Source: Bradyrhizobium sp. URHD0069
Lineage (GTDB): Bacteria > Pseudomonadota > Alphaproteobacteria > Rhizobiales > Xanthobacteraceae
Length of the DNA stretch: 64,000 nt
Reading direction: 5' to 3'
NCBI RefSeq assembly: GCF_000701345.1
Contig: NZ_JNIJ01000009.1
Location: 178,718 to 242,717, forward strand
In this document: in pieces, positions 36,156-45,831 of the stretch
Layout: the number at the start of each line of letters is the position of its first letter
Numbering within the stretch: position 1 is the first letter of the stretch
Notes under the pieces: model-generated
Database searches by the model: none
Told to the model about the DNA's origin: nothing
The model's input: the letters and a program-made list of their open reading frames with translations, nothing else
Program-made: the position numbers and the translations under genes

Positions 36156-39100
36156 TCACTCGGCGGCTTCCTTGATAGAGCCGCGCTCTGTCGCCCTCTG
36201 TTCGTCTTCGACATTCTTCGCGCGTCCCCAGTCGGCAAACGCATTGGAAAGCCTGTCGAGATAGAGATAGACAACGGGGGTTGTGAACAGCGTCAGCGCC
36301 TGGCTGACGATCAGGCCACCGACCATCGCGTAGCCGAGCGGCTGGCGGATTTCCGATCCGGTGCCGGTACCCAGCATCAGCGGCACGCCGCCGAGCAAGG
36401 CCGCCATCGTCGTCATCATGATCGGGCGAAACCGCAGCACCGCCGCCTTGCGGATCGCCTCGAGAGGCGGAAGATGCTCGTCGCGTTCGGCCGAAATCGC
36501 GAAGTCGACCATCATGATGCCGTTCTTCTTGACGATGCCGATCAGGAGGATGATGCCGATCAACGCGATCAGGCTGAAGTCGAATCCGAACGCCATCAAT
36601 ATCGCCAGCGCGCCGATGCCTGCCGAGGGCAATGTCGACAAAATTGTCAGCGGGTGGATGTAGCTTTCATAGAGAATGCCGAGGATCAGATAGACGACCA
36701 CAAGCGCCGCCAGGATCAGCAGCGGCACGGTGCCGAGCGATTGCTGGAAGGCCTGTGCAGTGCCCTGGAAGCTTGAGTTAAGGGTGGCTGGCGCGCCGAG
36801 ATCGACCATCGCGCTCTGAACGGCGTTGGCGGCCTGTCCAAGGGCCACGCCCTGCGCCAGGTTGAAGCTGATCGTGATTGCCGGAAACTGGCCCTGGTGG
36901 CTGATCGAGAGTGAACGGACCGGTACGCTGGTCCAGGTCGCGAACGTCGATAACGGCACCTGAGCACCCGTCGTCGGGGATCTGACATAGATCTTGTTGA
37001 GCGTGTCGATGTTGCCCTGCATCTCGGGCAGGATTTCCAGGATCACGTGGTAGCTGTTGAGCTGCGTGAAATACTGGGTGACCTGGCGCTGGCCGAACGC
37101 GTCGTAAAGCGTGTCGTCGATCACCTGCGGCTGGATACCATAGCGCGATGCGGTGTCGCGATTGATCTTCAGCTCAAGCGTTGTGCCCTGCGTCTGCTGG
37201 TCGGTCGCGACATCGCGCAGTTCAGGCAAGGTTTGCATCTTGGCGAGAATCTTCGGCGCCCATTCGTTCAGCTCGGCAAGGTTGGCATCCTGCAGCGTGA
37301 ACTCGAACTGCGTCCGCGTCGGCCGGCCACCGAGCCGCACATCCTGGGCCGCCTGCATGTAGAGGCGGGCGCCCTCGACCTTTTCAAGCTTGGGGCGGAG
37401 GCGGGCAATGATCTGCTGGGCTGATGCGCTACGTTCATCGCGCGGTTTCAGGGTGATGTACAGACTGCCATTATTGCCCGCGCGGCCACTGCCGCCGATC
37501 GCCATCGCCACGCTGGCGACATCGGGGTCGGCCTGCACGATCTTGCCAAGCGCCTCCTGCCGTTGCTTCATGGCGGAAAAGGAAATGTCCTGCCCGGCCT
37601 CGGAGGTGGCGGTGATCAGGCCAGTATCCTGTTGCGGGAAAAATCCTTTGGGAATGATGACAAACAGATAGACCGACAATCCCAGGGTCGCGAAGAAAAT
37701 CATCAGCGTCGTAAATCGCCACCGCAAGGCAAGGTCGAGACCGCGCTCATAGGCATGCAGCATCGCGTCGAATGCACGCTCGCTCAATTGATAAAGCCGG
37801 CCGTGCTGAGTTTGGCCGTGCGGGCGCAGGAAACGCGATGCCATCATCGGCGTCAGCGTCAGCGACACTACCATGGAGACGAAGATCGTCATCGCCAGCG
37901 TGACTGCGAATTCGCGGAACAGGCGTCCGATGATGCCGCCCATCAGCAAGAGCGGGATCAGCACGGCGACCAGCGAAATACTGATCGACACGATCGTAAA
38001 CCCGATTTCGCGGGCTCCTTTGAACGCCGCGGCAAGCGGCTTCTCGCCCTCTTCGATATAGCGGGTGATGTTTTCGAGCATGACGATGGCATCGTCGACG
38101 ACGAAACCGACGGCGATGGTCAGCGCCATCAGTGACAGGTTATCCAGGGTATAGCCGAACGCCCACATCAAGGCGCAGGCGCCGAGCAACGCGAGCGGCA
38201 CGGTTACCGCTGGAATGACGGTTGCCCAGAAACTGCGCAGAAAGATGAAAATGACCATGACGACGAGCGCAATGGTCAGCAGCAACGTGAACTGAACGTC
38301 CTCGACGGCGGCGCGGATGGTCTGGGTGCGATCGCTGATGACGTCGATCTTGATTGCCGGCGGTATCGCGGTCACCAGTCGTGGCAGCAGCGATTTTATT
38401 TTGTCCACCGTCTCGATGACGTTGGCGCCGGGCTGTTTAAAGACCACCAGGAACACGCCGCGCTTGCCGTTTGCCCAGGCCGCCTGCTTGGCGTCTTCCG
38501 GTCCGGTAACGGCCCGGCCGATGTCTCGGATCCGCAAGGGGCCGCCATTGCGATAGGCGATGATGACGTCGTTCCAGTCCTTTGCCTCCAGCATCTGATC
38601 GTTGGCGTAGATCGTGTAGGCGCGGGTTGCGCCGTCGATATTGCCTTTCGGACTGTCGACCGTCGCAATCGCGATTTGCGCACGCACATCCTCAAGTGAC
38701 AGACCTTTGTCGACCAGTTTGGCTGGATCGACCTGGATCCGGATCGACGGCTTTTGCTGGCCGCCGATCGTGACCTGCGCCACGCCGGAAATCTGGCTGA
38801 TCTGTTGCGCGAGTTGGGCGTCGACCGCGTCGCTGACCGTGGTGAGCGGCAGGGTATCTGAGGTCGCCGACAACAGCAGGATCGGCGAATCCGCCGGATT
38901 GACCTTGCGGTAGGTGGGCGGTGAGGGAAGGTTCTTCGGCAATTGGCCGCTGGCGGCATTGATGGCGGACTGCACGTCGTTAGCGGCGCCGTCGATATTG
39001 CGGTTGAGGTCGAACTGGATCGTGATCGCCGTCGTTCCCAGGTAGCTCGTCGAGGTCATCTGGGCCACGCCGGGAATCTGCGCGAGCTGCCGCTCCAGCG

Positions 39101-39302
39101 GCTGCGCCACCGAGGAGGCCATGGTTTCGGGGCTGCCGCCCGGCAGGGTTGCGGTGACTTGAATGGTTGGGAAATCCACCTGCGGCAGCGGCGCGACCGG
39201 CAGCAGCGGGTAGGCGACGAGACCGACAAAGAGAATGCCGGCCATCAACAGCGACGTGCCGATCGGATAGCGAATGAATGGTGCGGAAATGCCCTCGCTC
39301 AT
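36156..39302 (-). CDS. RND-family multidrug efflux transporter (MdtB/MdtC-like)
   Basis: 1048 residues with the usual two halves of six helices and two large periplasmic loops. The proton-relay Asp pair lies in MALTIAVGFVVDDAIVMLENI in helix 4. The ends FIRYPIGTSLLMAGILFVGL and IMMTTMAALLGGVPLMLGTGTGSE are typical of the MdtB/MdtC clade. It is an inner-membrane proton/drug antiporter of the hydrophobe/amphiphile group. It overlaps its adaptor gene by 4 bases. No outer-membrane channel gene is present, so it must borrow one. Confidence 0.92.
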   Translation of the reverse strand: MSEGISAPFIRYPIGTSLLMAGILFVGLVAYPLLPVAPLPQVDFPTIQVTATLPGGSPETMASSVAQPLERQLAQIPGVAQMTSTSYLGTTAITIQFDLNRNIDGAANDVQSAINAASGQLPKNLPSPPTYRKVNPADSPILLLSATSDTLPLTTVSDAVDAQLAQQISQISGVAQVTIGGQQKPSIRIQVDPAKLVDKGLSLEDVRAQIAIATVDSPKGNIDGATRAYTIYANDQMLEAKDWNDVIIAYRNGGPLRIRDIGRAVTGPEDAKQAAWANGKRGVFLVVFKQPGANVIETVDKIKSLLPRLVTAIPPAIKIDVISDRTQTIRAAVEDVQFTLLLTIALVVMVIFIFLRSFWATVIPAVTVPLALLGACALMWAFGYTLDNLSLMALTIAVGFVVDDAIVMLENITRYIEEGEKPLAAAFKGAREIGFTIVSISISLVAVLIPLLLMGGIIGRLFREFAVTLAMTIFVSMVVSLTLTPMMASRFLRPHGQTQHGRLYQLSERAFDAMLHAYERGLDLALRWRFTTLMIFFATLGLSVYLFVIIPKGFFPQQDTGLITATSEAGQDISFSAMKQRQEALGKIVQADPDVASVAMAIGGSGRAGNNGSLYITLKPRDERSASAQQIIARLRPKLEKVEGARLYMQAAQDVRLGGRPTRTQFEFTLQDANLAELNEWAPKILAKMQTLPELRDVATDQQTQGTTLELKINRDTASRYGIQPQVIDDTLYDAFGQRQVTQYFTQLNSYHVILEILPEMQGNIDTLNKIYVRSPTTGAQVPLSTFATWTSVPVRSLSISHQGQFPAITISFNLAQGVALGQAANAVQSAMVDLGAPATLNSSFQGTAQAFQQSLGTVPLLILAALVVVYLILGILYESYIHPLTILSTLPSAGIGALAILMAFGFDFSLIALIGIILLIGIVKKNGIMMVDFAISAERDEHLPPLEAIRKAAVLRFRPIMMTTMAALLGGVPLMLGTGTGSEIRQPLGYAMVGGLIVSQALTLFTTPVVYLYLDRLSNAFADWGRAKNVEDEQRATERGSIKEAAE

Positions 39303-40471
39303 TCGTGCTTGACCTTGGATTGCGCCGCATCCGAACTCGCCACCGCCGTGCTGACGAGGGTGCCAGGCTGAACCTTGTACTGGCCTCCGGTGATCACCTG
39401 CTGTCCGGGTGACAGGCCGTCATCGACCACCGAGCGTCCGTCGATCGATTGGCTTACCGTGACCTTGCGGAACTCCGCCTTGTTGTCCTGATTGACGACA
39501 TAGGCGTAGAGGCCATTGGTCGAGTGCTGGATCGCGTCGTCGGGAACCACTGTGGCTTCCTTCAACGTCTTCACCAGGAGCCGCGTCGAAACTGATTGGC
39601 CCGGCCACAACGCGTGGTCTTTATTGTCGAACACCGCCTTGAGGCGAATAGTCCCGCTTGTCGTGTCGACTTGATTGTTGATGACGGCCAAATGCCCCTC
39701 GGAGAGGGTCTTCTTGCCGTCCGTCGTCAGCGCGATCACTTTCAACGGCTCTTTCGATTGCGCTTCGCTGATGTACGGCAGCTGGTCCTCCGGCGCCGTG
39801 AAAATCACCGCGATCGGTTCGACCTGGGCGATCGTCACAATTCCGGTTTGCGTCGAGGCATTGACGATGTTGCCCACGTCGACCTGCCGCAGGCCGGCGA
39901 CGCCTGAAATCGGCGCTTTGACCGAGGTATAGTCGACTTGAGTTTGCGCATTGAAGATGGTCGCATCGTCGGCCGCAAGCTGCGCGGTCAATTGCGCAAC
40001 CGTGGAACGCTGGGTGTCGGTCTGTTGGCGGGTCGCGAATTCGCCGAGCCTGGTGAAGCGCTGCAAGTCCAGTTTGGCGTTGGCGAGATTGGCCTCGTCC
40101 TGAGCCTTCTTGGCCTTGGCCTGATCCAGCACTGCCTGGTACGGCCTGGGATCGATTTGGGCGAGCAGGTCGCCCTGGTTGACAAGCTGGCCTTCCCGAA
40201 ACGCGATTTTTTCAATCTGGCCGTCGATGCGAGTCCGGACGACCACGGTATTAAACCCCTGAACCGTCCCTAGCCCGGTCAGATAGACCGGAAAATCGGC
40301 TTTCTCGACCGGTGCGATGGTGACGCGAACGGCTGGGCCGGTGAGTTGCTTTTGAGCCCTTTCTGACTTCGCCGTTCCATCAGGGTCGTGAAATCTCTGC
40401 CAGCCGAAATAGCCCAGCAAACAGACGGCGGCGGTCAGCAATACCCAACGGATAGTCCGTGACTTGGTCAT
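39299..40471 (-). CDS. RND efflux periplasmic adaptor (membrane fusion protein, MdtA-like)
   Basis: 390 residues. An N-terminal anchor (SRTIRWVLLTAAVCLLGYFGW) is followed by the barrel-lipoyl start VRVTIAPVEKADFPVYLTGLGTVQGFNTVVVRTRIDG. A coiled-coil hairpin is next (LDQAKAKKAQDEANLANAKLDLQRF), then YTSVKAPISGVAGLRQVDVGNIV. It bridges the pump to an outer-membrane channel. First gene of the pump operon, it is divergent from the MarR gene across a palindrome-bearing spacer. Confidence 0.92.
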   Translation of the reverse strand: MTKSRTIRWVLLTAAVCLLGYFGWQRFHDPDGTAKSERAQKQLTGPAVRVTIAPVEKADFPVYLTGLGTVQGFNTVVVRTRIDGQIEKIAFREGQLVNQGDLLAQIDPRPYQAVLDQAKAKKAQDEANLANAKLDLQRFTRLGEFATRQQTDTQRSTVAQLTAQLAADDATIFNAQTQVDYTSVKAPISGVAGLRQVDVGNIVNASTQTGIVTIAQVEPIAVIFTAPEDQLPYISEAQSKEPLKVIALTTDGKKTLSEGHLAVINNQVDTTSGTIRLKAVFDNKDHALWPGQSVSTRLLVKTLKEATVVPDDAIQHSTNGLYAYVVNQDNKAEFRKVTVSQSIDGRSVVDDGLSPGQQVITGGQYKVQPGTLVSTAVASSDAAQSKVKHE

Positions 40472-40550
40472 GTGAACTCATGGGCTCAACAATAAGTAGG
40501 GGCCTTCAAAACGGTTCCCGGAGTTCGTAGATATAATACTCGTGCACTTA

Positions 40551-40562
40551 ATGTGTACACAT
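40551..40562. promoter_or_regulatory. Perfect 12-bp palindrome between pump and MarR genes
   Basis: ATGTGTACACAT reads identically on both strands and lies in the 144-base divergent spacer, 54 bases before the MarR start. MarR proteins bind such palindromes, so this is the likely operator controlling both the pump and the regulator itself. Confidence 0.55.
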
Positions 40563-40615
40563 ACTATGCCTTGAAGATTCTAAACTTTTCGAAACCTTTG
40601 AGGATGCAGCAGCTC

Positions 40616-41077
40616 ATGTCCCTCGATCTGAAACGGCAGCTGATTGCCCAACTTGTGGAAAGCTCGCGCCTGCTGCGCAACTACATCAATCATCGCGCCA
40701 AGGGCCGCGGCACCACGCGCGCGCAGTGGATCGTACTGTTCCGATTGCGGCAGCAGGAAGGACTATCGCAGGTCGATTTGGCCGATGTGCTGGAACTGCA
40801 GCCGATCTCCCTGGTGCGCCTGCTCGACCGTCTTGTCGAGCACGCTCTGCTCGAGCGACGCCCCGATCCTCGCGACCGACGCGCCAACCAGCTGTTTCTG
40901 ACGGCAAGCGGCCGTCAACTCGTCGATGATCTCGATAGTTTGCGCGACGCCATTGCGAGCGACGTTCTGCGAGACGTCCCTGCGCACGCGATCGAGACCA
41001 GTCTCAGGACGCTGGTGGACATTAAGGAGCGCATCAAGGGTGCTGGCGAGACCCCGGCCGACATCGCGATCAAGTAA
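40616..41077 (+). CDS. MarR-family transcriptional regulator
   Basis: 153 residues from ATG 40616 (AGGA 11 bases before it; ATG 40604 also possible). The winged helix-turn-helix is visible: QWIVLFRLRQQEGLSQVDLADVLELQPISLVRLLDRLVEHALLERRPDPRDRR, with the wing DPRDRRANQLFLT typical of MarR. It probably represses the divergent RND efflux operon and is released by a phenolic or drug ligand. Confidence 0.9.
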   Translation: MSLDLKRQLIAQLVESSRLLRNYINHRAKGRGTTRAQWIVLFRLRQQEGLSQVDLADVLELQPISLVRLLDRLVEHALLERRPDPRDRRANQLFLTASGRQLVDDLDSLRDAIASDVLRDVPAHAIETSLRTLVDIKERIKGAGETPADIAIK

Positions 41078-41669
41078 TCTGATCGGCCGCAATGCATGCG
41101 TCCGTTCCGGGTCGATCAGCGACGGCGGACAAGATCGTTCTAAATCGCACCACCGGCGACGTCGTTGTAACCGCGCGGCATGTCGTTCATCTCACACCGA
41201 GCATCATCGCCGTCGCGGGGGCGCAACCATTCGGAGCCCATGACCGATGAATTGAACGGACGCATGATCCGTTGCGATTTCTCACCGACTTCCGCGACCA
41301 GGTCAAAGCCGTCGTTAAAGGCGTCAACGTCGCCGGCATGGATGACACCGACCGCGTGCGGCTGACGGCGCAGCAAACGTCGACGAGCTGCTTTCGCTGA
41401 TGAATCCGCTCAGCGCGGATTGATCGGCCGACGATGCGGGAACAGAGAAATGCCTGATATACGGGCATTTCCTGCATTCGGTTTAGAACCTTTCAAAAAT
41501 ATTCTTAGAACGATTTCAAACTTACGATTTAGAATCGTTTTGATTTGGATGGATTCAAAAATCCCAATGCTGCAATCGCATTGACCTGAATTTTTTCGCT
41601 CGATACCACGCCGCTGGAAAAGTTCGCCGCATCTCGTTGACAGAAGCAGAATTCGGTCAGGAGCGTGGG
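41078..41669. other. 592-bp region upstream of the iron receptor
   Basis: No intact gene is supported. Between 41095 and 41400 short stretches in two frames look protein-like (KIVLNRTTGDVVVTARH; LTDFRDQVKAVVKGVNVAGMDD) but are broken by stops, suggesting a decayed gene. The right half becomes AT-rich and holds the repeated iron-response-like motifs. Confidence 0.4.
41482..41543 (+). promoter_or_regulatory. Three ICE/Irr-like motifs upstream of the TonB-dependent receptor
   Basis: TTTAGAACCTTTCAAA (41482-41497), TTAGAACGATTTCAAA (41505-41520) and TTTAGAATCGTTTTGA (41528-41543) are spaced about 23 bases apart. They resemble the TTTAGAA-type iron control element bound by Irr in Bradyrhizobium. 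They lie 130-190 bases before the receptor start. This is a match by eye from memory of the consensus. Confidence 0.5.
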
Positions 41670-44123
41670 ATGACCAAGTCAAAAGCACTTGGATCGTTGC
41701 GTTCGATCGCAACAGTCAACATCGGAACAGTCAACTCGGTCGGCAACAAGTTGGACCGCAATCGGGGTCGAAAGATTTCGAGGGCCGTTGCGCTGCGGGC
41801 GGCGTTGTTTTCGGCGAGCTATGTCGCCCTCGGCCTCCTGTCCTTGACCGAAACGCGAGCGCAAACGGCCCCGCAACAAGGGCAGACGGGGGCGACGCTT
41901 CCGCCTATTCAGGTCACAGAGCCCGAAGCGAAGCCTCGCGCCAGCAGCGCGCCCGCCCAGCGTGCCGCTCGCGCCGTGCAGCGGCGCCCGGCGCAAGCCG
42001 CGCGAAACCCCGCGCCGCAGGCCGCATCAAAGGCATTCGGCGTATCGCAGGACGCGCGTACCGGCACGGTCGGCGTCTACGCCAACAGTACTTCGATTGC
42101 GACCAAGACCAACACCCCGTTGGTCGATATTCCGCAGTCGGTTTCCGTCGTGACCAAGGATTTCATCAGCGATCAGGGCTTTCAAAGCCTCACCGACGTC
42201 ACGCGTTACGTTCCGGGCGTCGCCATCCATCAGGGCGAGGGAAATCGCGATGAACTCGTCATTCGAGGCGTCGATTCCAGCGCCAATTTCTTCGTCAACG
42301 GATTTCGCGATGACGTCCAATATTTCCGTGACCTCTACAACACGCAGAGTCTGGAAATTGTGAAGGGACCGAGCGCCCTGACCTTCGGGCGCAGCGCCGG
42401 CGGCGGACTAGTCAACCGCACGCTCAAGGACGCCGACGGCACGCGATTCTACCAAGCGACGATGCAGACCGGATCCTACGCCGATCGGCGCGTTGCGCTG
42501 GACGCGGGCCAGGCCGTCAACGAAAACGTCGCGGTGCGTCTGAATGCCTTCTACGAGGGCAGCGATACTTTTCGCGACTTCGGTCACCTCGAACGCTACG
42601 GCATCAACCCGACAGTGACCCTGAAGCCGACGGACGATACCAAGGTCAAGCTGAGCTACGAATTCTATCACGACTTCCGCCTGGCCGATCGCGGCAACCC
42701 CTCGCAAGGGCTTCCGGGCGGCGCAACGCGCTTCAATCCAACCACGCCGTTCGCGCCGAATGGCGGCCTCACGACCTTCTTTGGCAGTCCGATCTATAAC
42801 AGCGCCAAGGTCGAGGTGCAGACCGCCATGGCCGTGATCGAGCATGATTTCGGTAACGGCCTGACCGTCCGGAACGGATCGATCTATGCCGATTACAACA
42901 GAGGATACCGCAACGTTTATCCTGGTGGCACAGGCGCACCGGCCTCGGCCGGCGGCGGAGCGGTGACGCCGGATCAAACGCAGCTTTCCCTGAACGCGTA
43001 CCAGAATTATACGCCGCGCGAAAACGCCTTCAACCAGACCGACTTTGTCTACAAGACGATCACCGGTCCGGTGCGGCACACCGTCGCTTTCGGCACCGAG
43101 TTCGGCCGTCAGACCGGCCTGTCGCTGCGGGACAGCGGACAATTCCCTGCCAACGGAGGCCAGCCCTACGTCATCGTCAATCCGTTCAATCCGACCTATT
43201 TCGGCCCGCTCACCTTCAACCACATTGCCAGCGACGCCAACAGCAAATACCGGCTCAACATCGCGTCTGGCTATGCGCAGGACCAGATCGAAGTGACACG
43301 CTGGCTGCAATTCCTGGTCGGCGCGCGTTACGACAGTTTCGATCTGACGGCGCTCGACCAGAATACCAACATTACACGCACCAGGGTCGACAACTTTATC
43401 TCGCCGCGCGCCGCCGTGATCGTGAAGCCGGTGGATACCGTGTCGTTGTATTCGGCCTGGAGTGTTTCGTATCTGCCGGCCTCGGGCGATCAGTTCAGCG
43501 CATTGAATCCCAGCACCATCATTCTTGAGCCGCAAAGGTTTGAGAGCACGGAGATCGGCGCGAAATGGAACATCAATCCAAAGCTACTGTTTACCACGGC
43601 GGCCTATCAAATCCTTCGCGCCAACGTACCGATTAATATCGGGGCCGGATTGTCTATCCCCGGCGGCTCGCAAACTATCCGCGGTTTCGAGACCGCGCTG
43701 ACCGGCTATATCACGCCGGAATGGAAATCCGTGCTCGGCTATGCCTATACCGACGCGCGCATCGCAAACGATTTGACCGCGCCGGGCGTGACGCCGCCGA
43801 TCGTTGCCGGCAACCGTGTGCAGCTCGTTCCCTACAGTCAGCTCTCGCTGTGGAACAAATACCAGATCAACCCGACCTGGGCGGCGGCACTTGGCGTGAT
43901 CTATTTCTCGGATTCTTTTGCCTCCTCGGACGACAGTGTCCGACTGCCCGGCTTCGTCCGTGTCGATGCGGCCCTTTATGCGCAGGTGAACGAGACCTGG
44001 CGGGTGCAGCTCAACGTCGACAATATCTTCAACAAGGGCTACTGGGCGACGGCCGACGGCAACAACAATATTTCGCCGGGTCAGCCGCGTGCGTTCCGCC
44101 TCACTGCGTTCGCCAAGTTCTGA
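41670..44123 (+). CDS. TonB-dependent siderophore receptor
   Basis: 817 residues from ATG 41670 with CAGGAG upstream. A long N-terminal extension precedes the hydrophobic export segment (about 41-64). A TonB-box-like PPIQVTE lies at about 78-84, and an Ala/Arg/Pro-rich linker follows. The plug domain starts NTPLVDIPQSVSVVTKDFI and contains RGVDSSANFFVNGFRD. The beta-barrel ends PRAFRLTAFAKF with the terminal aromatic typical of outer-membrane sorting. The FhuA/FecA-type plug suggests a ferric siderophore. ExbB, ExbD and TonB genes follow. Confidence 0.93.
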   Translation: MTKSKALGSLRSIATVNIGTVNSVGNKLDRNRGRKISRAVALRAALFSASYVALGLLSLTETRAQTAPQQGQTGATLPPIQVTEPEAKPRASSAPAQRAARAVQRRPAQAARNPAPQAASKAFGVSQDARTGTVGVYANSTSIATKTNTPLVDIPQSVSVVTKDFISDQGFQSLTDVTRYVPGVAIHQGEGNRDELVIRGVDSSANFFVNGFRDDVQYFRDLYNTQSLEIVKGPSALTFGRSAGGGLVNRTLKDADGTRFYQATMQTGSYADRRVALDAGQAVNENVAVRLNAFYEGSDTFRDFGHLERYGINPTVTLKPTDDTKVKLSYEFYHDFRLADRGNPSQGLPGGATRFNPTTPFAPNGGLTTFFGSPIYNSAKVEVQTAMAVIEHDFGNGLTVRNGSIYADYNRGYRNVYPGGTGAPASAGGGAVTPDQTQLSLNAYQNYTPRENAFNQTDFVYKTITGPVRHTVAFGTEFGRQTGLSLRDSGQFPANGGQPYVIVNPFNPTYFGPLTFNHIASDANSKYRLNIASGYAQDQIEVTRWLQFLVGARYDSFDLTALDQNTNITRTRVDNFISPRAAVIVKPVDTVSLYSAWSVSYLPASGDQFSALNPSTIILEPQRFESTEIGAKWNINPKLLFTTAAYQILRANVPINIGAGLSIPGGSQTIRGFETALTGYITPEWKSVLGYAYTDARIANDLTAPGVTPPIVAGNRVQLVPYSQLSLWNKYQINPTWAAALGVIYFSDSFASSDDSVRLPGFVRVDAALYAQVNETWRVQLNVDNIFNKGYWATADGNNNISPGQPRAFRLTAFAKF

Positions 44124-44355
44124 GTGCCGAAACCGAGGTGAAGGGCGGTTTGCGTCCGGCAATGCCGAAGACGTGAGCTGCACGACTAGCGTCTTTTTTC
44201 AGGCGCCGGGGCATGGTACGCCATGTCACGCTCGCGACCTGATTGAGGCCTTGATAAGGCTGATTGGCCTGTTATCGAGCGCCTTCGGCGAGATGACCTT
44301 GAAACGGTCAACAGCACTACCACAGACTCGGTTGCTGCCGAGGCGAGGGATAAGC

Positions 44356-45336
44356 GTGACGATGTTCAGATCGATTCTTAAGTTGTTGGCCGCGTTGACT
44401 GTCGTGGCGTCGGCTTCGGCTGCGATTGCTCAGCAGGGAACTGTCGCGCCGCGGCCGCAAACACCTGCGCCGGTGGCCCAGCCGGCCGCACAATCGTCGC
44501 AGCCGCCGGCGAACCCGGCGCAAGCCGCACCCGCGGTGCAGGTCCCGGCACCGCCGGCGGCCGCTCCGTCCGCTACGGCTCCCGCGGCCTCCGATGCGAC
44601 CGCAAGCTCCAGCGAAAGCAGATTGCTGAAATCGACGGCGGCGGCGGTACGCGAACTGTCGCCGTGGTCGATGTTCCTGTCGGCGGATGTTCTGGTCAAG
44701 GCTGTGATGATCGGCCTAGCCTTCGCCTCGCTGCTGACGTGGACCATCTTCATCGCCAAAATGATCGAATTGTCCGTCATTCAGCGCAAGCTGCGCGCGG
44801 CACTCGGCACGATCAGCGATGCAAGATCGCTGGCCGAGGCGCAATTCGCGCTGGGCGCCAAACAAAGCGTGTTGTCGTCCCTGCTGGCTGCCGCGATGCG
44901 CGAGGCGCGGCTATCGGCGGGAATCTCCAGCGACGCGGGCATCAAGGAACGGGCAGCATCGAGCTCTGCCGAAATCGTGCGCGGCGAAGCGCGACGGATT
45001 CGGCTTGGCATGGGACTGCTTGCAACTATCGGCGCGACGTCGCCGTTCGTCGGGCTGTTCGGCACGGTGTGGGGCATCATGAACAGCTTTATCGGCATCT
45101 CGAAATCGCAGACGACCAATCTTGCCGTGGTTGCGCCGGGTATCGCGGAAGCGCTGCTCGCCACCGCGTTCGGTCTTGCCGCGGCGATCCCGGCCGTGAT
45201 CATCTACAATCATTTCACGCGCGTGACGAAGGGTTACCTCGAGCTGGTCGGCCGTTCGTCGGGCGCCGCGGCGCGGTTGCTGTCGCGCGATCTCGACCGC
45301 ACCCACGGCAGCTCGCATTCGCGCGCGGCGGAGTAG
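44356..45336 (+). CDS. exbB: TonB-system energiser ExbB
   Basis: 326 residues from a GTG 5 bases after GAGGGA; ATG 44362 is the alternative. A signal peptide (LLAALTVVASASAAIAQ) and a long Ala/Pro-rich periplasmic region (30-85) precede three helices. The MotA/TolQ/ExbB core includes LLATIGATSPFVGLFGTVWGIMNSFIGI and GIAEALLATAFGLAAAIPAVIIYN. With ExbD it couples the proton gradient to TonB. Confidence 0.9.
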   Translation: MTMFRSILKLLAALTVVASASAAIAQQGTVAPRPQTPAPVAQPAAQSSQPPANPAQAAPAVQVPAPPAAAPSATAPAASDATASSSESRLLKSTAAAVRELSPWSMFLSADVLVKAVMIGLAFASLLTWTIFIAKMIELSVIQRKLRAALGTISDARSLAEAQFALGAKQSVLSSLLAAAMREARLSAGISSDAGIKERAASSSAEIVRGEARRIRLGMGLLATIGATSPFVGLFGTVWGIMNSFIGISKSQTTNLAVVAPGIAEALLATAFGLAAAIPAVIIYNHFTRVTKGYLELVGRSSGAAARLLSRDLDRTHGSSHSRAAE

Positions 45337-45339
45337 GCG

Positions 45340-45813
45340 ATGGGCGCTTCAATCGCAGACACCGAGACTGATGACGACGGCGATTTCTCGGAAACGCACG
45401 AGATCAACGTCACGCCCTTTATCGACGTCATCCTCGTCCTGCTGATTATCTTCATGGTGGCGGCGCCGCTGTCGACCGTCGATCTGCCGATCGACTTGCC
45501 GTCCTCGACCGCGACCCCGCAGAAGAAGCCGGACAAGCCGACCTATGTCAGCATCAAGCCGGATCTCGCGGTGGCTATCGGAGAAACTCCGGTCAAACGC
45601 GTCGATCTGGTTCGCTCGCTCGATGCGATGGCCGACGCCAGCAAGGATCGCTTTATCTTCCTGCGTGCCGACCGCGGCGTGCCCTATGGCGAGCTGATGG
45701 ACGTGCTGGAAATCCTGCGTGCGGGAGGCTACGCGAAGATCAAGCTGGTAGCGCTGGAGGGCGTTCCAGATACCTCCGTGCCGCCGTCAGCGTCTGAAAA
45801 CCCAAAACCATGA
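45340..45813 (+). CDS. exbD: Biopolymer transport protein ExbD
   Basis: 157 residues, starting 3 bases after exbB. The single helix begins EINVTPFIDVILVLLIIFMV with the proton-carrying Asp29 of the PFID motif. A periplasmic domain follows, including IFLRADRGVPYGELMDVLEILRAGG, the ExbD/TolR signature. It forms the inner-membrane motor with ExbB. Confidence 0.92.
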   Translation: MGASIADTETDDDGDFSETHEINVTPFIDVILVLLIIFMVAAPLSTVDLPIDLPSSTATPQKKPDKPTYVSIKPDLAVAIGETPVKRVDLVRSLDAMADASKDRFIFLRADRGVPYGELMDVLEILRAGGYAKIKLVALEGVPDTSVPPSASENPKP

Positions 45814-45831
45814 GCGACTGACTTAAGCGAG

